A DNA stretch of 64,000 nt from contig OY754468.1 of NCBI GenBank assembly GCA_963575645.1, forward strand, positions 1,612,001-1,676,000. Reading direction: 5' to 3'. Made by a program: the position numbers and the translations under genes. The stretch is from Xanthostigma xanthostigma. Taxonomy: Eukaryota; Arthropoda; Insecta; Raphidioptera; Raphidiidae. Below are positions 11,304 through 22,029 of this stretch, one piece after another. The first letter of the stretch is position 1, and each line of letters opens with the position of its first letter. The notes beneath the pieces are model-generated. The model had not been told where the DNA came from. It saw only the letters and a list, made by a program, of their open reading frames with translations, and ran no database searches.

Positions 11304-11703
11304 ATCTATACTATACCCAATCATAGCTATATTATCCGTAATATCTTTTCTACATTCTACATTCTAAGGTCACAGTCACACCAGATTTTCTGGCAATCGA
11401 GAATTGGTGTTTCGATGTTTTGTCCTTGCCCCAAAGTTGAGCGGTCGAGAATTGACGCCTTTACCCTATATATATGCTATTATCTAATTACATCACTCAG
11501 TTTAGGTGTGAACGTAACAAGTTTGATGCGAAGTTAGTAACTCAATTTGGTCTCGATGAGCTATAATTTTATAACAATGTAATGATAAAATCAATTATGG
11601 ATTAGATATTATATATTTTGTAGACATCAATACAATTTCAGAATGTTCATTGTATTGTTTTATCAGCTTTTTGACAACGAACTAACTATTGGCCTTATTC
11701 ATC

Positions 11704-11963
11704 GAACGTAAGTAGTTATTTATTCGGTTCATTTGTTCTTCAGGTAGCTATTCCTCCGAATAAATAGCGATAATTCATTTCACCAAACATAATTATGTTT
11801 GTTACAGGTATAAATCTATTCTGTATTACTTATGGCTATATTTACCGAACGTAAGTTGTTATTTATTCGATTCATTTGTTCTTCAGGTAGCTATTCCTCC
11901 GAATAAATAGCGATAATTCATTTCACCAAACATAATTATGTTTACAGCAGGTATAAATCTATT
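11704..11963. repeat. Two-copy tandem repeat, period 143 bp
   Basis: A ~120-bp block beginning GAACGTAAG and ending 'aggtataaatctattct' occurs at 11704 and again at 11847, with a short linker. The pair belongs to a larger repeat whose inverted copy is at about 25975-26525. Confidence 0.8.
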
Positions 11964-12019
11964 CTAAACTTTGATTAACGTCTGATTAGAACTCTTCAAT
12001 AAATTAATAAATAAATAAC

Positions 12020-12203
12020 TTTTTATCAGGCGAATAAGTATTTTTACCCTGGAAATAAGACAATATATTTATCATTGAATAAAATTATCGACCTATTTTT
12101 CAGACAAATATTTGTCTGAAAAATTGGTCGATAATTTTATTTAATGATAAATCTATTCTGTCTGACTTCCAGGGTATAAATACTTATTCGCCTGATAAAA
12201 TAA
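12020..12203. repeat. Large imperfect palindrome
   Basis: The arms pair from 'ttttatcaggcgaataag' inwards to 'cagacaaatatttgtctg' at the centre near 12111. They are about 90 nt each, with few mismatches. The inner 'aattatcgaccaatttttcagaca' motif recurs at about 15755, 16468 and 46252, marking a shared repeat end. Confidence 0.75.
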
Positions 12204-12719
12204 TAATGACCGCCACATAGACCATAATACCTAACCTATAAACGTGGAGTTATTATACATATTTACAGTCTGCTCATGTGAATTTATTTATGTGTTGTTT
12301 ATTAATCTTTTGTGAAGTGTATAGTTGTAAAACATTTGAAGTTAGTAGAAGTTTCGTATGCAATTGGAACATTATTTTGTGAAACTTTTCTTTTTTGGAC
12401 GTTTACACTAACGCCATCGGTCGGATTTTTTGGTGAACGTCAAAATATTCAACAAAAAACAGCAAGTAGTATAGTGCAGTGTATATTTATTCTTTAACTA
12501 ACTTTTCCACCTGATATTTTGCTTGGTAAATTGAAAGTAAATTTTATTCTAACGAATAAATTTGATCCGAGACTAGTTACTTCTATCTTTAATATTGTCC
12601 GGTAAATATGCGCATAAGAGCACTTTACTGTGTACACCGATTTAGATCAATTTTTACTCGTAAAAAAACGACTATTCAAAATAAAATGAGCATTCCGTAA
12701 AAAGTTACGATGCATTTTC
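12204..12719. repeat. Repeat D, inverted copy at 25975-26300
   Basis: Matches the minus strand of about 25975-26300, including a 61-codon ORF (12312-12497) that is interrupted in the other copy. I see no domain. This is repeat sequence rather than a host gene. Confidence 0.5.
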
Positions 12720-13340
12720 TATACTCATAAAGAATGGCGGTACAACGGGTATATATGGTGGCAGAACGGGTATGCATAGCGAAAGCGGTGGTGGAAGAGC
12801 GGGTTTTCAACGGTGGCAGAACGGGTTCTCCCGGTGAAGGAACACTCATTTATGGTGAAAAAAAAAAAAACGATTTTTCCACGATGCGGACATATAATAT
12901 AAACTTCGCGTGCGAGCGGACATAAAATACGCAAGATAGAAAGGGGCGGATGCCCGGAGAGAACGGCACACGTACGTGGGGCGGCGACGCGCGGGAACGG
13001 CGTGTGTGTTTGTATAGAGACCCGGGCGGGGCGGCACACTGTCTACCCGCAGCAGCTCGTTACCATGGCGACCGGGTTCGACTGGTCGGCGGAATCCATT
13101 GCTCTGTCTCGGGCGCCAACACACACACGAAAGTGCGCGCGCGATCACGCTCTCTCGTTCTCTTTCTTTTCGATCGGTTCGCTCTCTCGCTCGCGCTGTT
13201 GGAAGCTACGGGTACTGTATGTGATGCTGCAGATATTGATCTAGCAGGCCTTGCTACGACGCTCTCTCTATACGTGTAACCGACACATCTACGCGGATAA
13301 TAGGCGCGCGCGCAGGCCAGGGATGTACAAAAGTTTGCCA
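12720..13340. promoter_or_regulatory. CpG-rich promoter-like block
   Basis: It stands out sharply from its AT-rich surroundings. CpG is frequent, there are GAGA/CT-repeat stretches ('cgctctctcgttctc'), and about four degenerate copies of GGTGGCAGAACGGGT lie at 12740-12830. Several overlapping ORFs of 60-110 codons occur on both strands, which is what GC-rich DNA gives by chance. One start has a good context (ACCATGGCG near 13062). I infer a promoter or 5' exon of an unseen host gene; no coding exon could be tied to it. Confidence 0.35.
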
Positions 13341-13387
13341 CTCCTATACAGCGTGTCCACGGAAGTTCTTTACAAATGGATTTTTTT

Positions 13388-13643
13388 GACGTGATAACGT
13401 CTTATAAATTGATGAATCACCAATCTTATAAATTGATAAAACACCGGCTGCATGCACGAAAAAGTGTAACGTTCCTAAATCCTAACGTTCCTAACGTTCG
13501 TAACGCGTAACGTTCCGCCTGACCCTGTGCGTGTTTTTTGCTAATTTCTCGCTCAATTTAAATCAGATCGGTTTGAAACCAGTATTACGGAATACGTTAT
13601 CACGTAAAACTATCGTCCGTAAACCGACTTTACAGACAACCAA
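13388..13643. mobile_element. Interspersed element A, copy 2, internally deleted
   Basis: It has both ends of family A (GACGTGATAACGTC and GACTTTACAGACAACCAA) but lacks about 350 bp of the interior found at 8241-8862. It is inserted in the left arm of the surrounding foldback. Confidence 0.7.
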
Positions 13644-13747
13644 TTTTTTTTTTATTAATTATTGGAGAAAAAATTTTTTTTCTGTGGAAAAGTTCTGCTT
13701 CGTCCAAAACCTCTAAAACACAAAATTTTTTTCGGCCTTAAGTTATA

Positions 13748-14329
13748 CGAGGGAAGTCAAAAAGTTTTATTTTACTAAAAATAAAAATTATCTGTGATAT
13801 TCTAGATTTTCTCCCGTAGTAGGCTTGGAAAACAAAAGAATAGCATGTATTAAATGTCAAGTAATTGAAAATAAAATGCCTGTAAAATTAAGTGTACAAG
13901 AAAAAATAGAATTAGTGTTAATCAAGGACGCTGGATTGGAAGATATTCTGCAAACCCTTGGCCAGCCAGATCACCCGATTTGACACCCCTAGATTATTTC
14001 CTCTGGGGCTATCTAAAGAAAATGGTGTACTCTGAAAGACCTTTTCAAGATATTGATCAATTGGAAAGGATTATCACCAAAAAAATCCATCAAATTCCTT
14101 CTACAATGATTCGAAATTCAGTGACGGATTTTGGAAGGAGAACCGTTCTTTGTATGGAGAGAGATGGAGGATATGTTGAATTCTGATTTATAATTCTGAA
14201 TAAATAATTACTTAGAAGTTAGTTATGTTATTATTTTGAATTTTTGATTATGTAACTAATTTTACGAAAATCTTGAATATCACAGATAATTTTTATTTTT
14301 AGTCAAATAAAACTTTTTGATTTCCCTCG
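13748..14329 (+). mobile_element. Tc1/mariner-type deletion derivative
   Basis: The TIRs of about 54 bp begin CGAGGGAARTCAAAAAGTTT and differ at only a couple of sites. TA duplications flank the element (13746-13747, 14330-14331). It keeps the first codons and the last part of a transposase gene, with the catalytic middle deleted. Confidence 0.85.
13876..14186 (+). pseudogene. Mariner/IS630-family transposase remnant
   Basis: The start at 13876 gives MPVKLSVQEKIELVLI, an N-terminus typical of this family. After about 30 codons the sequence jumps to the C-terminal part, in another frame. There WPARSPDLTPLDYFLWGYL is seen, the conserved block around the last catalytic acidic residue, followed by about 55 more residues ending GGYVEF at 14186. 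A full transposase has about 340 residues, so most of the DDE core is deleted. The junction is also frameshifted, so it is certainly inactive. It lies between the element's TIRs in the same orientation. Confidence 0.8.
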
Positions 14330-14655
14330 TAAAACTTTAGGCCGATGAAAATTTTCTTTGGTGTTTTAGAGGTTTTGGACGAAGCAGAACTTTTCCACAG
14401 AAAACATTTTTGCTTCAATAATTAACAAAAAAAAATTCCATTTGTAAAGAACTTCCGTGGACACGCTGTATGTCCGTCGTGGATATGATTGCCAGGCTCT
14501 AAAATACAAAAGCCGGACTCGGCGCTGTATTCGACCGGACATTTTGCCCTAAAAGCCGGACATATCTTTTTGGAGTTTACTCCTTAAAGAGCGATTTTGT
14601 TGTTATAAGGCCCGGTACGGAAATTTTATAAGTAGTAAAATCAACTGGTGAGGCG

Positions 14656-15191
14656 TTAGGGCTTTTGATAACGACCGTTTTAGTCAACGGGTAACGGGCC
14701 GACGCGAAACGGTTACGCTTTGTACACGATCCGCTAATATACGTGAGCGCGTCCGTTGCTATCGATATCAGTTCTATACTTGAAGGGCGAAGAAGTGCAA
14801 GGACGTTATGTCTTGCTTGTTTATTTTTGTAATTTTCTAAAGTCTTGTCCCAACACTGGCCTATTATGGACAAGGCTAATTAATAAATCCATATCAACAT
14901 CAATTTTAAACTCCACATTCACAATGAGCAGCACAAGGTAGGTTGGTAGGTATAGGTAAAAACGTGCGCGCACATCTGTCGTCGTCAACAGACTTCTATG
15001 AAATGACGTGGTCCACTGCATCGGACCGACCGCCGTCGCGCCGAGGAGCGACGTGCGAGTATCCGTTGAGTTTTGTTGCAACGGCTACATGCCCGTCGCG
15101 TTTACAAATACCCGCAATTGAACACTGCGCGTCGGCCCGTCGCCCGTCATAAAAATCGGGCCGTTATCCGTTGTCGATTACAAGAGGCCTA
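14656..15191. mobile_element. Probable TIR element, superfamily unknown
   Basis: The left end (TTAGGGCTTTTGATAACGA) resembles the inverted right end (TTAGGCCTCTTGTAATCGA). Further in, ACGGGCCGACGCG is repeated in inverted orientation at about 14694 and 15133. CpG content is high. No clear target duplication was found, so the exact ends are uncertain. Overlapping short ORFs (14577-15152) are shadows. Confidence 0.45.
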
Positions 15192-15740
15192 ACGAAAATT
15201 CCTTGAATTTCGCTTTATTGTATTTTTAATCGAGGTCATAAAATTTTATTATTATTTTCACCCATCCCTGAACCTCACTCACACATCCAGACACACCAAC
15301 ACACACAACTCGCGTGCACAAATACACAAATATGATGTAGTGACTGCTGCAAGAGAGAATTGCAGAAAAATTCAGTTGACGAATGTTGTATTGCAGAACG
15401 CTTTTAAAAATTATTAAATCAAATGTCCCCTCCTCAAATTTAGTTCATTAATATTGATTAATAATTCAGCTGAAGTTGAACCTGTCATTTTATTTTTACT
15501 TGCTAATATTCTGAAAGCATATGCGCTCTTCAATATTGAGGTCTCGCCCGAGATAGTAGAAATGCTATTTGCTTATATAAATATTATTACATTACAGTTA
15601 GTTCAAGCTCTCCGACCGTACAAAAGCTTACTGGACAACACAAATTAGTGATTTTAAATACCTAATGGAGAGCATAATAACGACGGCAGATGAATTCGAT
15701 TTTTTTGTAACTCATTTTTTATCGTAAATATTTACAATAA
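15192..15740. other. No gene recognised
   Basis: Contains a 64-codon ORF (15454-15648) with a helical-looking translation but no domain I can name. Otherwise AT-rich, with a short CA-rich patch near 15280-15330. Confidence 0.3.
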
Positions 15741-15809
15741 ATACAATTACCGACCAATTTTTCAGACAATTATATTGTCAGAAAAATTGATCCATATTCG
15801 ATAATTTTA

Positions 15810-16293
15810 TTTATTCAACTCATGCGCGTTATTCATGTTTTATCATGCCTAAAAATCGAACCCTAAATAGCCATTTACCGACTGGTGACAATTACTTGTC
15901 ATAACTCAATGAAGATTCCTATACTAGCTCGGCCATTGTGGAGTAATGAAAATAAACGTAACTATTTTCTGAGTCGTAACGAAATAGTAGGTAACAACAA
16001 CTCCCTGTTGTTACCCATTGAGGCTAAAATTGAGAGGCCGAATGTTTTCGACATGGAGTTTATTCATAACCGGCTAACCTCAAACCAAAACATTGAATCG
16101 TGCTGTTTGGTGCTGTTAGTATTGACAGTTTTTTTTATAAAGAAATAAATAGATATTGACAACATCTCATTATAATTAAAATATGAATAACGCGCAATTG
16201 TTGAATAAAATTATGGGCGTAACTTGTAGGCTAAGTCATGACCTGTCAGCGCGATGAATGACTTAGACTACTAGTTACGCCAATAACTATTAT
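15810..16293. repeat. Interspersed repeat E, copy 2
   Basis: Nearly identical to 5998-6475. It has about 33-bp inverted repeats at 15810-15843 and 16176-16209, then the shared ~65-bp hairpin. It holds an uninterrupted 87-codon ORF (15885-16148; middle reads PNVFDMEFIHNRL, then a hydrophobic tail), which is broken in copy 1. I cannot name it. The palindrome at about 15750-15790 is the family end shared with 12111 and 46250. Confidence 0.7.
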
Positions 16294-16396
16294 TGAAGAG
16301 TACTAATCAGACGTTAATCATAATTATTTTGAAAAAAATTCTATAAAAAGCGAATTATATTTAATTATTAATTATTTTTATATTTTTAGATCAATT

Positions 16397-16425
16397 CTGA
16401 AGAAGGTCCAAATCCGGATTGAAAC
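16397..16425 (+). ncRNA. Hammerhead-like core (degraded)
   Basis: CTGAAGA is followed by a short partial stem (GGTCC / GGATT) and GAAAC. This is the arrangement of a hammerhead ribozyme core. A better preserved relative in the same repeat is at 46309-46337. Stems I and III are not convincing. Confidence 0.3.
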
Positions 16426-16653
16426 GTTAATGTATTAATTTTATATTGTTTGTTAATATATTGTCTGAAAAATTGGTCGATAATTTTATTTATCAAAGAT
16501 TTGATTATTTCGATTTACACTACATTGAAATTTATACAGATTGTATAGATATGTATTAATAATTATTTACAATTATTTTTTCATACCTGGTAGACACTTA
16601 ACAATTTGGAAAGAGGTCTGCCACATCTGGCAGACATCTTTCTAAATTGTTAA

Positions 16654-17182
16654 GAGACTGTGCACTTTGTGGCGTTATTGGGAGTTGTCGTTAAACGGAG
16701 AGAACAAATAATCCAATAATTTGTTCTTCCATATTGTCGATACGGTCGAGCGACTGAATCCAAAGCGTCTTCCAACACCACTTATCTTTTCTCCCGCCTC
16801 TATTGCGCGTATTAATAAAACTATTTCGTCAATACACAAAGATTTTCTTTTACTCGCCATGTTCACAGTTTGCAAGTTTGTGAGCAACTAAGAATATGAT
16901 AACTTATCGATAAGCAGCTGAGCTAAACATATGAATGGTAATCCCAACAAACAAAAGAACTAATTTCTTAGAATCTTCGGTACGCATGATGCCGACAACA
17001 ATGCAACAAAATAACAAACAAGTACTGTTTATTGCTTAATGATGACGTATTGTAGAATGGGTGTGTCGTTATTTAGAGTGTATCATTGTATCAAGGTAAA
17101 CCAACTAGAGTTAAGTAATTTCGACGATTTAAGGAGTTTGTCGTTATATCGAGTGACGTTAAATGGAGTTTACACTGTATTT
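16654..17182. mobile_element. pogo/Tigger-like element fragment, copy 1
   Basis: The left part (GACTGTGCACTTTGTGGCG... TCGTTAAACGG) and right part (TCGTTATATCGAGTGACGTT... TTTACACTG) form degenerate inverted repeats of the Tigger type. The same sequence without the ORF occurs at 47930-48332. It encodes a broken transposase N-terminus (16675-16887, minus). Confidence 0.65.
16675..16887 (-). pseudogene. Tigger/CENP-B-type transposase N-terminus
   Basis: The 70-codon ORF contains MASKRKSLCIDEIVLLIRAI, then GVGRRFGFSRSTVSTIWKN. This is the psq/CENP-B-N helix-turn-helix that binds transposon ends in the pogo/Tigger family. The full protein has about 500 residues with a second HTH and a DDE domain; none of that is present. 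The Met at MASKRK (16861-16859) is the natural start; the upstream Met adds ten unrelated residues. The element is non-functional, though the DNA-binding part could in principle be expressed. Confidence 0.75.
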
Positions 17183-17826
17183 TCATTAGAACAGCGTCCC
17201 TTTTTGGTTCAGTGTTGCAACTTGACCATTAAACCGCGTTTATTTTTGATATCAGAAAAAAATATTCAATAACCCAAGTCATTTGAGATTGATGGATGGT
17301 TGTTTATTAATAATTTGTCAAAGACTCAAGAAAGTGACTGAAAGGATGATGGAAACAAAAAAAAGGATGTAGAAACTGAATTGAAGCAAGTGTCTGTAAT
17401 TAGAGAATGTTTTCTCTGTGTCTATGAAAAGGGTAGCCTACACACGTTCCGTGTTCGCTGACCCTTACGCAGTATATAATATCTGAGACTACAAAACAGA
17501 GAGGCTTACGACCAATCGAAGGCTTATATTTTTATTTATAGAGTTCCGTGAAGAATCGACATAAATTAACAGTCAGTGAACAGTACTGAGGTAACTGCTA
17601 TGATAAATAAATAAATTAATTGTGTAAATAATAGTGTACGAAATAAATAGAGCTGTATATAGTTAATAGACAAGTGTGAATAATAAATTTTTGTGTTTCT
17701 GCATAGTAAATAATCTTGTGTATGTAGTTGTAAATAATTTGTGTACATAATTAATTAGTGACTTATATTCTTCGTTAATTATTCTTTTATTTTATTAGTC
17801 AGAATTTACTGTTTTGTTTCTGTTAA

Positions 17827-18281
17827 GAGTATTCGTCCCTGCAAATACCCCCTGCACTCTTCATCTCAAATCTTTTCCCCTCGCCTAAAAACGGTTCGCG
17901 CTCTCCCGACGCTATTTTTAAAGCTAGACGGTTCTGGTAAACGCCAAATGAAAGACAAAGAATCAGACTACAGATCCTTCAGGCGAATTTTTTGAAAAAC
18001 AGTTTCGCTTACGTGTGAAATATTACGTAACTTATTATTTTTTTCAAAAGGTTGTAAGTTTTTTCAGGAATTTTTTTTCAAAAAATTCGCCTGAAGGATC
18101 TGTAGTCTGTTTGAAAAAATTGCTATAATGTAGATTTTATTGTGCCACCTAAGGTCCTTTTGCTTCAAAAGTACCTGACGTGGGTCGTTCTTTAGCCTCT
18201 CACTAGCAATTTATTTCATTATCCACTAAAAGCGACAGCGCAGACGAATTCTAATACAGGTGTTTGCAGGGACGAATACTC
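17827..18281. mobile_element. TTAA-flanked MITE (piggyBac-like target)
   Basis: The ends are GAGTATTCGTCCCTGCA and its inverse, directly flanked by TTAA (17823-17826, 18282-18285). A second inverted repeat lies within (17966-18001 with 18073-18108, containing GATCCTTCAGGCGAATTTTT). TTAA duplication is the piggyBac hallmark, but the end sequence is not canonical piggyBac. Confidence 0.7.
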
Positions 18282-18327
18282 TTAAATAAATTTTGGTGTT
18301 CCTGTCTTGTAAATAATCTTGTGTATA

Positions 18328-18696
18328 CAGGATGAGTCAGACCACCCGTATCGGTTGTTTTTTTCGAAAACGGTTAGTCGTAGATTGTTGTGTCAAAAAT
18401 CTGTATTATAAAAGCCCTAATGAAGAATCGAATGGCGATATTTTTTCCCCCCGGAAAAGTCGGCTTCCCTGTTAGTTTGCTCCGGAATGTCCAGAACTCC
18501 GGAATGTTAAATGGCACGATAGGTCGAAAGTGGTATTGTTGAAAAGATCTTTAAAATATAATCAAGTTTTGTAGGACATTTTTTTTTGTTACTGCCACCC
18601 CTGTTAAGTAATATTCGTTTGAAATTATTCAATTACATGTCAGAATAACAAACTTAATTTTAAAAGTCGACATTCAAAATCAAGTTACTCACCCTG
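18328..18696. mobile_element. Short TIR element with TA target
   Basis: The ends are CAGGATGAGTCAGA and, inverted, CAGGGTGAGTAACTT, with TA on each side (18326-18327, 18697-18698). The CAGGRTGAGT type is common among mariner-related MITEs. It has no ORF. Confidence 0.65.
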
Positions 18697-18797
18697 TATA
18701 GTTGTAAATATTTTGTGTACATAATTAGTGACTTATATTCATCGTTAATTATTCTTTTATTTTATTAGTTAGAATTTACTCTTTTGTTTCTGTTAAG

Positions 18798-19399
18798 TTA
18801 AAGAAGTGCCTTCTGTTTGTTTATTAAACGTTTATTAATTCTAAATAAATAATTTCCACAACGAACTAGAACAATATATTAGTACAGATAAAGTTCTTAA
18901 GTATTCTTTTGCCATTATGTATTCCGTTCTCCTAAAATAAATAAACTTCAAAGAGGGTGTTTTTTTACATGAACTACTTTTCCTTGCGGCTACCGTTACA
19001 GCGTGTTATTCCCCGTTTTACCAAGCAAGAGAGATTCACTACCGAAGCTCGGCGGTTCGTCTTTCGTGCGTTTGCCTCGTGTGACCTCGACGTGAGCTTC
19101 TATTTCGTTACACTGTGAGCTCTTCTCACTCGCTCCTTAATATTCTGGACGTTAAACTAAACATGACGTAATCAGGGTTGGTGTAATTCAATTTTTAAAA
19201 GCACCAATCAAATTATTGAAGTTACAGTTTCTTTATAGGCGCGTATTTTGAATTTCGCGAAGAAGCACAACTCGGTGATTTGCCGTTACGAACAAATGTG
19301 ACGTTTTATACATTATTTTTCGGGCCCATTGGCTAATGTTTTAGCATTGGACATAAAAAAAAGCTTCAAAAATATCAAGTTTCTAAATCAAACTGAATT
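18798..19399. other. No gene recognised; GC-richer patch at 18990-19140
   Basis: The patch around 18990-19140 is CpG-richer, with 'gaagctcggcggttcg' and 'gtgacctcgacgtgag', but offers no ORF, TIR or tRNA-like boxes I can defend. The rest is AT-rich. Confidence 0.3.
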
Positions 19400-20500
19400 T
19401 GTTTCCCATTTAATTAACAAGGGAATACGATGTTTTTACATCAACATGGATATAGCTGGTACAGAGTTTTTTTTTAAATTTTCGATGGCACCATTTTGTA
19501 GAGAATTAAATTTCCCACTAAAAAGGTCCTTAGTACTAAATCCGTGAATTCATTATTTTCAAAGATATGTTCGTTTACACATTCTCATAACAATCAGATT
19601 TCATTTAATTAATGAAATCCGATGTATAGAGTTTTTTTTTTAATTGTCGATGGCACCATTTTGTAGAGAATGAAATTTCCCACAAAAAAGATCCTTAGTA
19701 CTAAATCCGTAAATTCATTATTTTTAAAGACATATTCGTTTAAACATTAAGGAGGTTGATGCGTTACAGTCCCAATCAAAAGTAAATCGAATTCTAAATG
19801 GGAACTTTTCCATAATAAATTTTTACAAAAGGTTATAAGTCGATGATACCAATAAATTATTGTCATCAAGGCATAAATAAATAATTTTTTAAATATTAAT
19901 TAATAATTTCAGTATTTTACTTAATGGACTAACTTTTGAATTTTTTGTACAAAGTTAGGTTAGAAAAAATAAATTTATGTAAATATCTGTATTTTACATA
20001 TTTTTTGCTGTAAATAATTAAAAAAAGAAATTAGAAGTATTAAAAATTAAAATTAAATCATTAAAAAGTTGAAAATTATGTTAAAATTGTCAAGAATAAA
20101 AGTCCACAATCTAAAAGTGCTAAGGTTTAATAATTTTTTTTATTAATTAAAAGTCTCCTAATTAAATTGGAAAAAATATTAAAATATACGTAAGACATCG
20201 ATGCTTTACATAGTTAGTTTTCGGAACTGCTAACATTATTTGGTTATTTGCAAAAAAATAAAATGTACCGTTTGCATACTAGGTTGACATTTTCCATAAG
20301 ACTACATGTAAAAGTTTTTTTTAATTTTTAACTGTATAAATCTCCTGATGATTTTGGATTTTTTAGAGAAAATTTTGTCATAAAAAAATCTATTAAAAAA
20401 ACTTTATTTCAGATTTTTTTCATTATCTTCGTAAAACGGCTCAACCTCCTTAAACATTAAAGATTTCATTTAATTAATGAAATCCGATTTTTAATGAAAG
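19400..20500. repeat. Degenerate tandem repeat carrying an insertion
   Basis: A ~150-bp block ('tcgatggcaccattttgtaga... gtactaaatccgt') occurs at about 19440-19560 and 19620-19740. The next unit is split by the element at 19750-20450 and resumes as 'aaagatttcatttaatt'. The 72-codon ORF 19329-19547 covers one unit and is not conserved in the next. Confidence 0.6.
19750..20450. mobile_element. TIR element with 9-bp target duplication
   Basis: The ends AGGAGGTTGA are inverted, and the identical 9-bp word TAAACATTA lies at 19741-19749 and 20451-20459. A 9-bp duplication suggests a Mutator-like (MULE) element. The 701-bp interior is extremely AT-rich with no ORF. Confidence 0.75.
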
Positions 20501-20781
20501 TCCAGTAAAAATTGCATAAAATATGCTCTGATACAATCTCGAATCTTATCTCTAATCCCGAAAAGATTGGGACTAATATTTTGATACTCGGTTGAAGTCA
20601 TAATAATCATAACCTCACTTCTTAGCGTGTTATCTAATTGTTCGTATTTACCATATCTGTTAATTTAGTTTATATATGGTCGATTACAGACGCTCGACAA
20701 CTAAGGCCATAAAACGACGTGACCAAAACATTCATGAGCGGAGGTGGAATTCGAACCAGCGACAAAGCAATATATAAATAA

Positions 20782-21376
20782 CTAGTGTTACCTGTGCGAA
20801 TTATTCGCACTAAATAAATATAATAATTATCACTTTACAAATTTATTTTTTAAATATGATTGCAGGTATTCAATTCGTTTCTAATTTTGCACACTGCTTA
20901 TAACGTTCTTCTTTTTGTTATATTACAATACGAAGCTCAGATGACAGATCGAAGAAATATTTTACAAAAATTGTCATATAGAGGCGCAAGTAGCAAAAGC
21001 GTTGAGCTAAGCCGTCAGATGGCATCATGCAGCATTGCTGTTACGTTGTTCAGCGTTGCTCGCTGTTTCAAAATTACAGCCGTCAGATGGCAGTATGCAT
21101 TATTGTGTCTGTTGTATTACAATATGAAGGTCAGATGACAGATCGAAGTGTTGACGTTGTTTCAAAATTAAAGCCGTCAGATGGCAGACGTTATTCAGCG
21201 TTGCTGTTAATTAATTAATTTACAAAAACAAAAGCAATAATAAATTTTTTAGTTGTCGATGTCAGTAGAGCAAGCAATTATCTGTAAAATGATATATAAT
21301 TTATGTGGTGAAATTGTGAGGTTTTTTCTAAAAAGGGAGGCAAACATCTACAACCTTAGCGTATTAATATATATGA
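20782..21376 (-). mobile_element. Non-autonomous Helitron, family 2
   Basis: On the minus strand it runs from TC (21376-21375) to the GTGCGAATAATTCGCAC hairpin and CTAG at 20785-20782. Close to the copies at 7059 and 61872. The ORFs 20860-21138 and 21027-21218 are repeat-derived. Confidence 0.85.
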
Positions 21377-21699
21377 TTTTGTGCAGCCCTTTTTCTGCTG
21401 TAACGTTCTCTCTATCTTTCATTTTATCTCCGTCTTTGTCCCTCCATCTTTGATTCCTTTCCACCTACGTTCAAACTGAATGCGGTTGGTTCTAAGTCCT
21501 TTGTTCAGATGATCGAAAAATAACAATATCAATGAGACTCATTGAACAAACTGAACACCTGATAACAACGTTCAAAGTGTGATTCAAAATAACAGATGTA
21601 TTACATTTTTTCTCCACGCCTCGACCGAAAGTACATACTTTCGGCATCAATTGTAAGGCAGAAAGTCTAAGCATTGGTGGGATTACACGCACTGATGCG

Positions 21700-21966
21700 G
21701 GAAGTACGTACGTTCGGGCGGCAGCTAAAAAAAATTACCTATCAACTGTTGTTTCCATAGTAACCCTATTACATTTTAGCTAATAGTCGCGAACAGCTGT
21801 CGTCCGTGTTTTTACATTTAACCCCAAGGCTGCTTGTTTGGAATTTATCTGCGTTTTTATGTAATTAATAAGTAATTGATTAATGTATTAAATAAGCGTA
21901 CTTACGACCGAGGTATATAGCACTGCGCGCCATGATGCCCGAGGGCGTCATGACGCGCAGTGCAAG
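21700..21966. repeat. Interspersed repeat, paralogous to 61240-61572
   Basis: Shares 'ctatcaactgttgttt', 'gctaatagtcgcga' and a terminal hairpin (CACTGCGCG... CGCGCAGTG at 21925-21966) with 61240-61572. Both copies end in that hairpin but with different loops, so the stem is better conserved than the loop. Confidence 0.65.
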
Positions 21967-22029
21967 GATATCAAACTTTCGGCCAGTGTGCGGTGTAATA
22001 TACTATTTGATTGGCACGTATAGATGTAG

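Larger units (their letters stand above)
13349..14468. mobile_element. Foldback TIR element holding two nested insertions
   Basis: The outer arms (CAGCGTGTCCACGGAAGTTC) are inverted repeats of about 140 bp, flanked by TA (13347-13348, 14469-14470). Family A (13388-13643) sits in a T-run of the left arm and a mariner derivative (13748-14329) occupies the centre. Removing both leaves a compact snapback of roughly 280 bp. Confidence 0.8.
17683..18797. repeat. Tandem duplication interrupted by two MITEs
   Basis: A ~140-bp block ('taaataatcttgtgtat...' through 'gaatttactnttttgtttctgttaa') occurs at 17706-17826 and again, split, across 18308-18797. A TTAA element (17827-18281) lies between the copies, and a TA element (18328-18696) lies inside the second copy. 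Confidence 0.75.

Noticed and set aside
12725-13341. Cluster of overlapping ORFs on both strands
   Set aside because: GC-rich DNA has few stop codons. No frame shows a domain or splice-consistent structure, so I treat the block as promoter-like only.
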